From NCBI RefSeq assembly GCF_014197535.1, contig NZ_JACIFV010000039.1, positions 3,853-36,115 of the forward strand: a DNA stretch of 32,263 nt. The letters are read 5' to 3'. The DNA comes from Rhizobium aethiopicum (GTDB lineage: Bacteria; Pseudomonadota; Alphaproteobacteria; Rhizobiales; Rhizobiaceae). Numbering within the stretch: the stretch's first letter is position 1; every line of letters starts with the position of its first letter. A program made the translations under genes and the position numbers. Shown one piece after another: positions 31,756 through 32,263 of this stretch. The notes under the pieces are model-generated. The model was not told the DNA's origin, did no database searches, and saw only the letters and a program-made list of their open reading frames with translations.

Positions 31756-32263
31756 GCAAAGTCGGCATGGCGGCGCAAGTAGAGATCATCGACCTTCACG
31801 GCGGCAAGCCATGCAAATCCGCACCTCGAAATTGACACGCAAAAGTTGACGGACGGTGAATTGCTATCGGCAGGTATTTGCGTGGCCGGAGCCGCCGGCA
31901 TCCAAGAGAGCCTCATCCTGAGGCGCCCCGCAGGGCCTCGAAGGACGAGGCGGGTGCGCGTGCGGTCGAGGGATGCAAGAAGCAGTGTGGCGGGGCGCGC
32001 TTCGACGCTCCGCCCTACGGGCTGCGCACCTCAGCATGAGGGAGCGTCGGAGTTGCCGCGCCACAACAGCGGGGCATCGGAGAATATCTCGCCGCACCGC
32101 CAAGGAGGGCCACGCCGGCTTCCAAGAGAGCCTCATCCTTGTACGTTGCCGTTGGTGTATAAACGGGCTGCGCGACGGGGATGCGTGTCATCCTTGGGTT
32201 TCGAACTCGTACCTCAGCGAGCATCTCCGTCGCCATGTCTTCGCTCGAACGGTTGATTGGGCT
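31756..32263. other. Right-edge intergenic region, repeat-rich, no supported gene
   Basis: It contains mosaic repeat copy C (31901-32052) and a partial short module at about 32120-32140. A minus-strand open stretch at ~31740-31860 (containing 'AAVKVDDLYLRRHADF') is out of frame with the kinase remnant and I cannot identify it. The long frame 31846-32256 (+) is repeat-derived. Confidence 0.5.
31901..32052. repeat. Rhizobial mosaic repeat (RIME-like), copy C, short then long module
   Basis: The short module (31901-31955, 'gagagcctcatcctgagg..cctcgaaggacgaggcggg') comes before the long module (31972-32052, 'gcaagaagcagtg..gggctgcgcacctcagcatg'). This is the opposite order to copy B, which is what is expected of a mosaic element. 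A truncated short module repeats at about 32120-32140. Confidence 0.75.

Noticed and set aside
31846..32256. 136-codon plus-strand frame at the right edge
   Set aside because: Runs through mosaic repeat copy C; the translation is Arg-rich repeat sequence.

Overview
The window reads as chromosomal or large-replicon DNA of a fast-growing rhizobium (Rhizobium leguminosarum/etli type). The reasons are high-GC coding sequence, a rhizopine-type mocDEF-like cluster, a lac-type sugar ABC transporter operon with a GH42 enzyme, and palindromic intergenic mosaic repeats of the RIME kind. The species assignment is an inference; there is no rRNA or tRNA gene, phage or insertion-sequence gene, or CRISPR array.

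Layout. 1-596 (-): 5' part of a VCBS-repeat surface or secreted protein. 1087-1391 (+): small gene split by an apparent one-base deletion. 1543-2822 (-): SRPBCC/AHSA1-like protein and a DJ-1/PfpI-family protein. 3035-7685 (+): LacI-type regulator, then a catabolic operon of membrane di-iron hydroxylase, Rieske ferredoxin, ferredoxin reductase and a sugar-isomerase-like TIM barrel. 7884-14546 (+): six-gene signalling operon (GGDEF-EAL protein; degenerate GHKL-like protein; STAS-methyltransferase fusion; membrane PP2C/SpoIIE phosphatase; GHKL-like protein with intact N-box; free STAS protein). 15018-18242 (+): three exported proteins, separated by a strong terminator and a repeat-rich stretch. 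18618-25168 (-): sugar ABC transporter plus GH42 beta-galactosidase, with a divergent ROK regulator at 25366-26577 (+). 26946-27754 (+): DUF2277 protein and an exported cupin. 27956-29442 (-): DUF4168 protein and EamA exporter, the latter divergent from a MocR-type regulator at 29638-31029 (+). 31244-31755 (-): single-domain response regulator preceded by the last ~33 codons of a histidine kinase. The right edge is repeat-rich.

The most interesting region is 9604-14546. It has the parts of a partner-switching module (phosphatase, two kinase/anti-sigma-like proteins, two STAS domains), but no sigma factor is present and one STAS domain is fused to a class I methyltransferase. A bifunctional-looking c-di-GMP enzyme heads the operon. 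The arrangement recalls Pseudomonas SiaABCD and cyanobacterial slr1658/slr1659-type modules, but I do not know a described system with a STAS-methyltransferase as a component.

The window also holds at least four families of palindromic intergenic repeats. Several lie at operon ends or inside the ABC operon, and one lies beside the truncated kinase.
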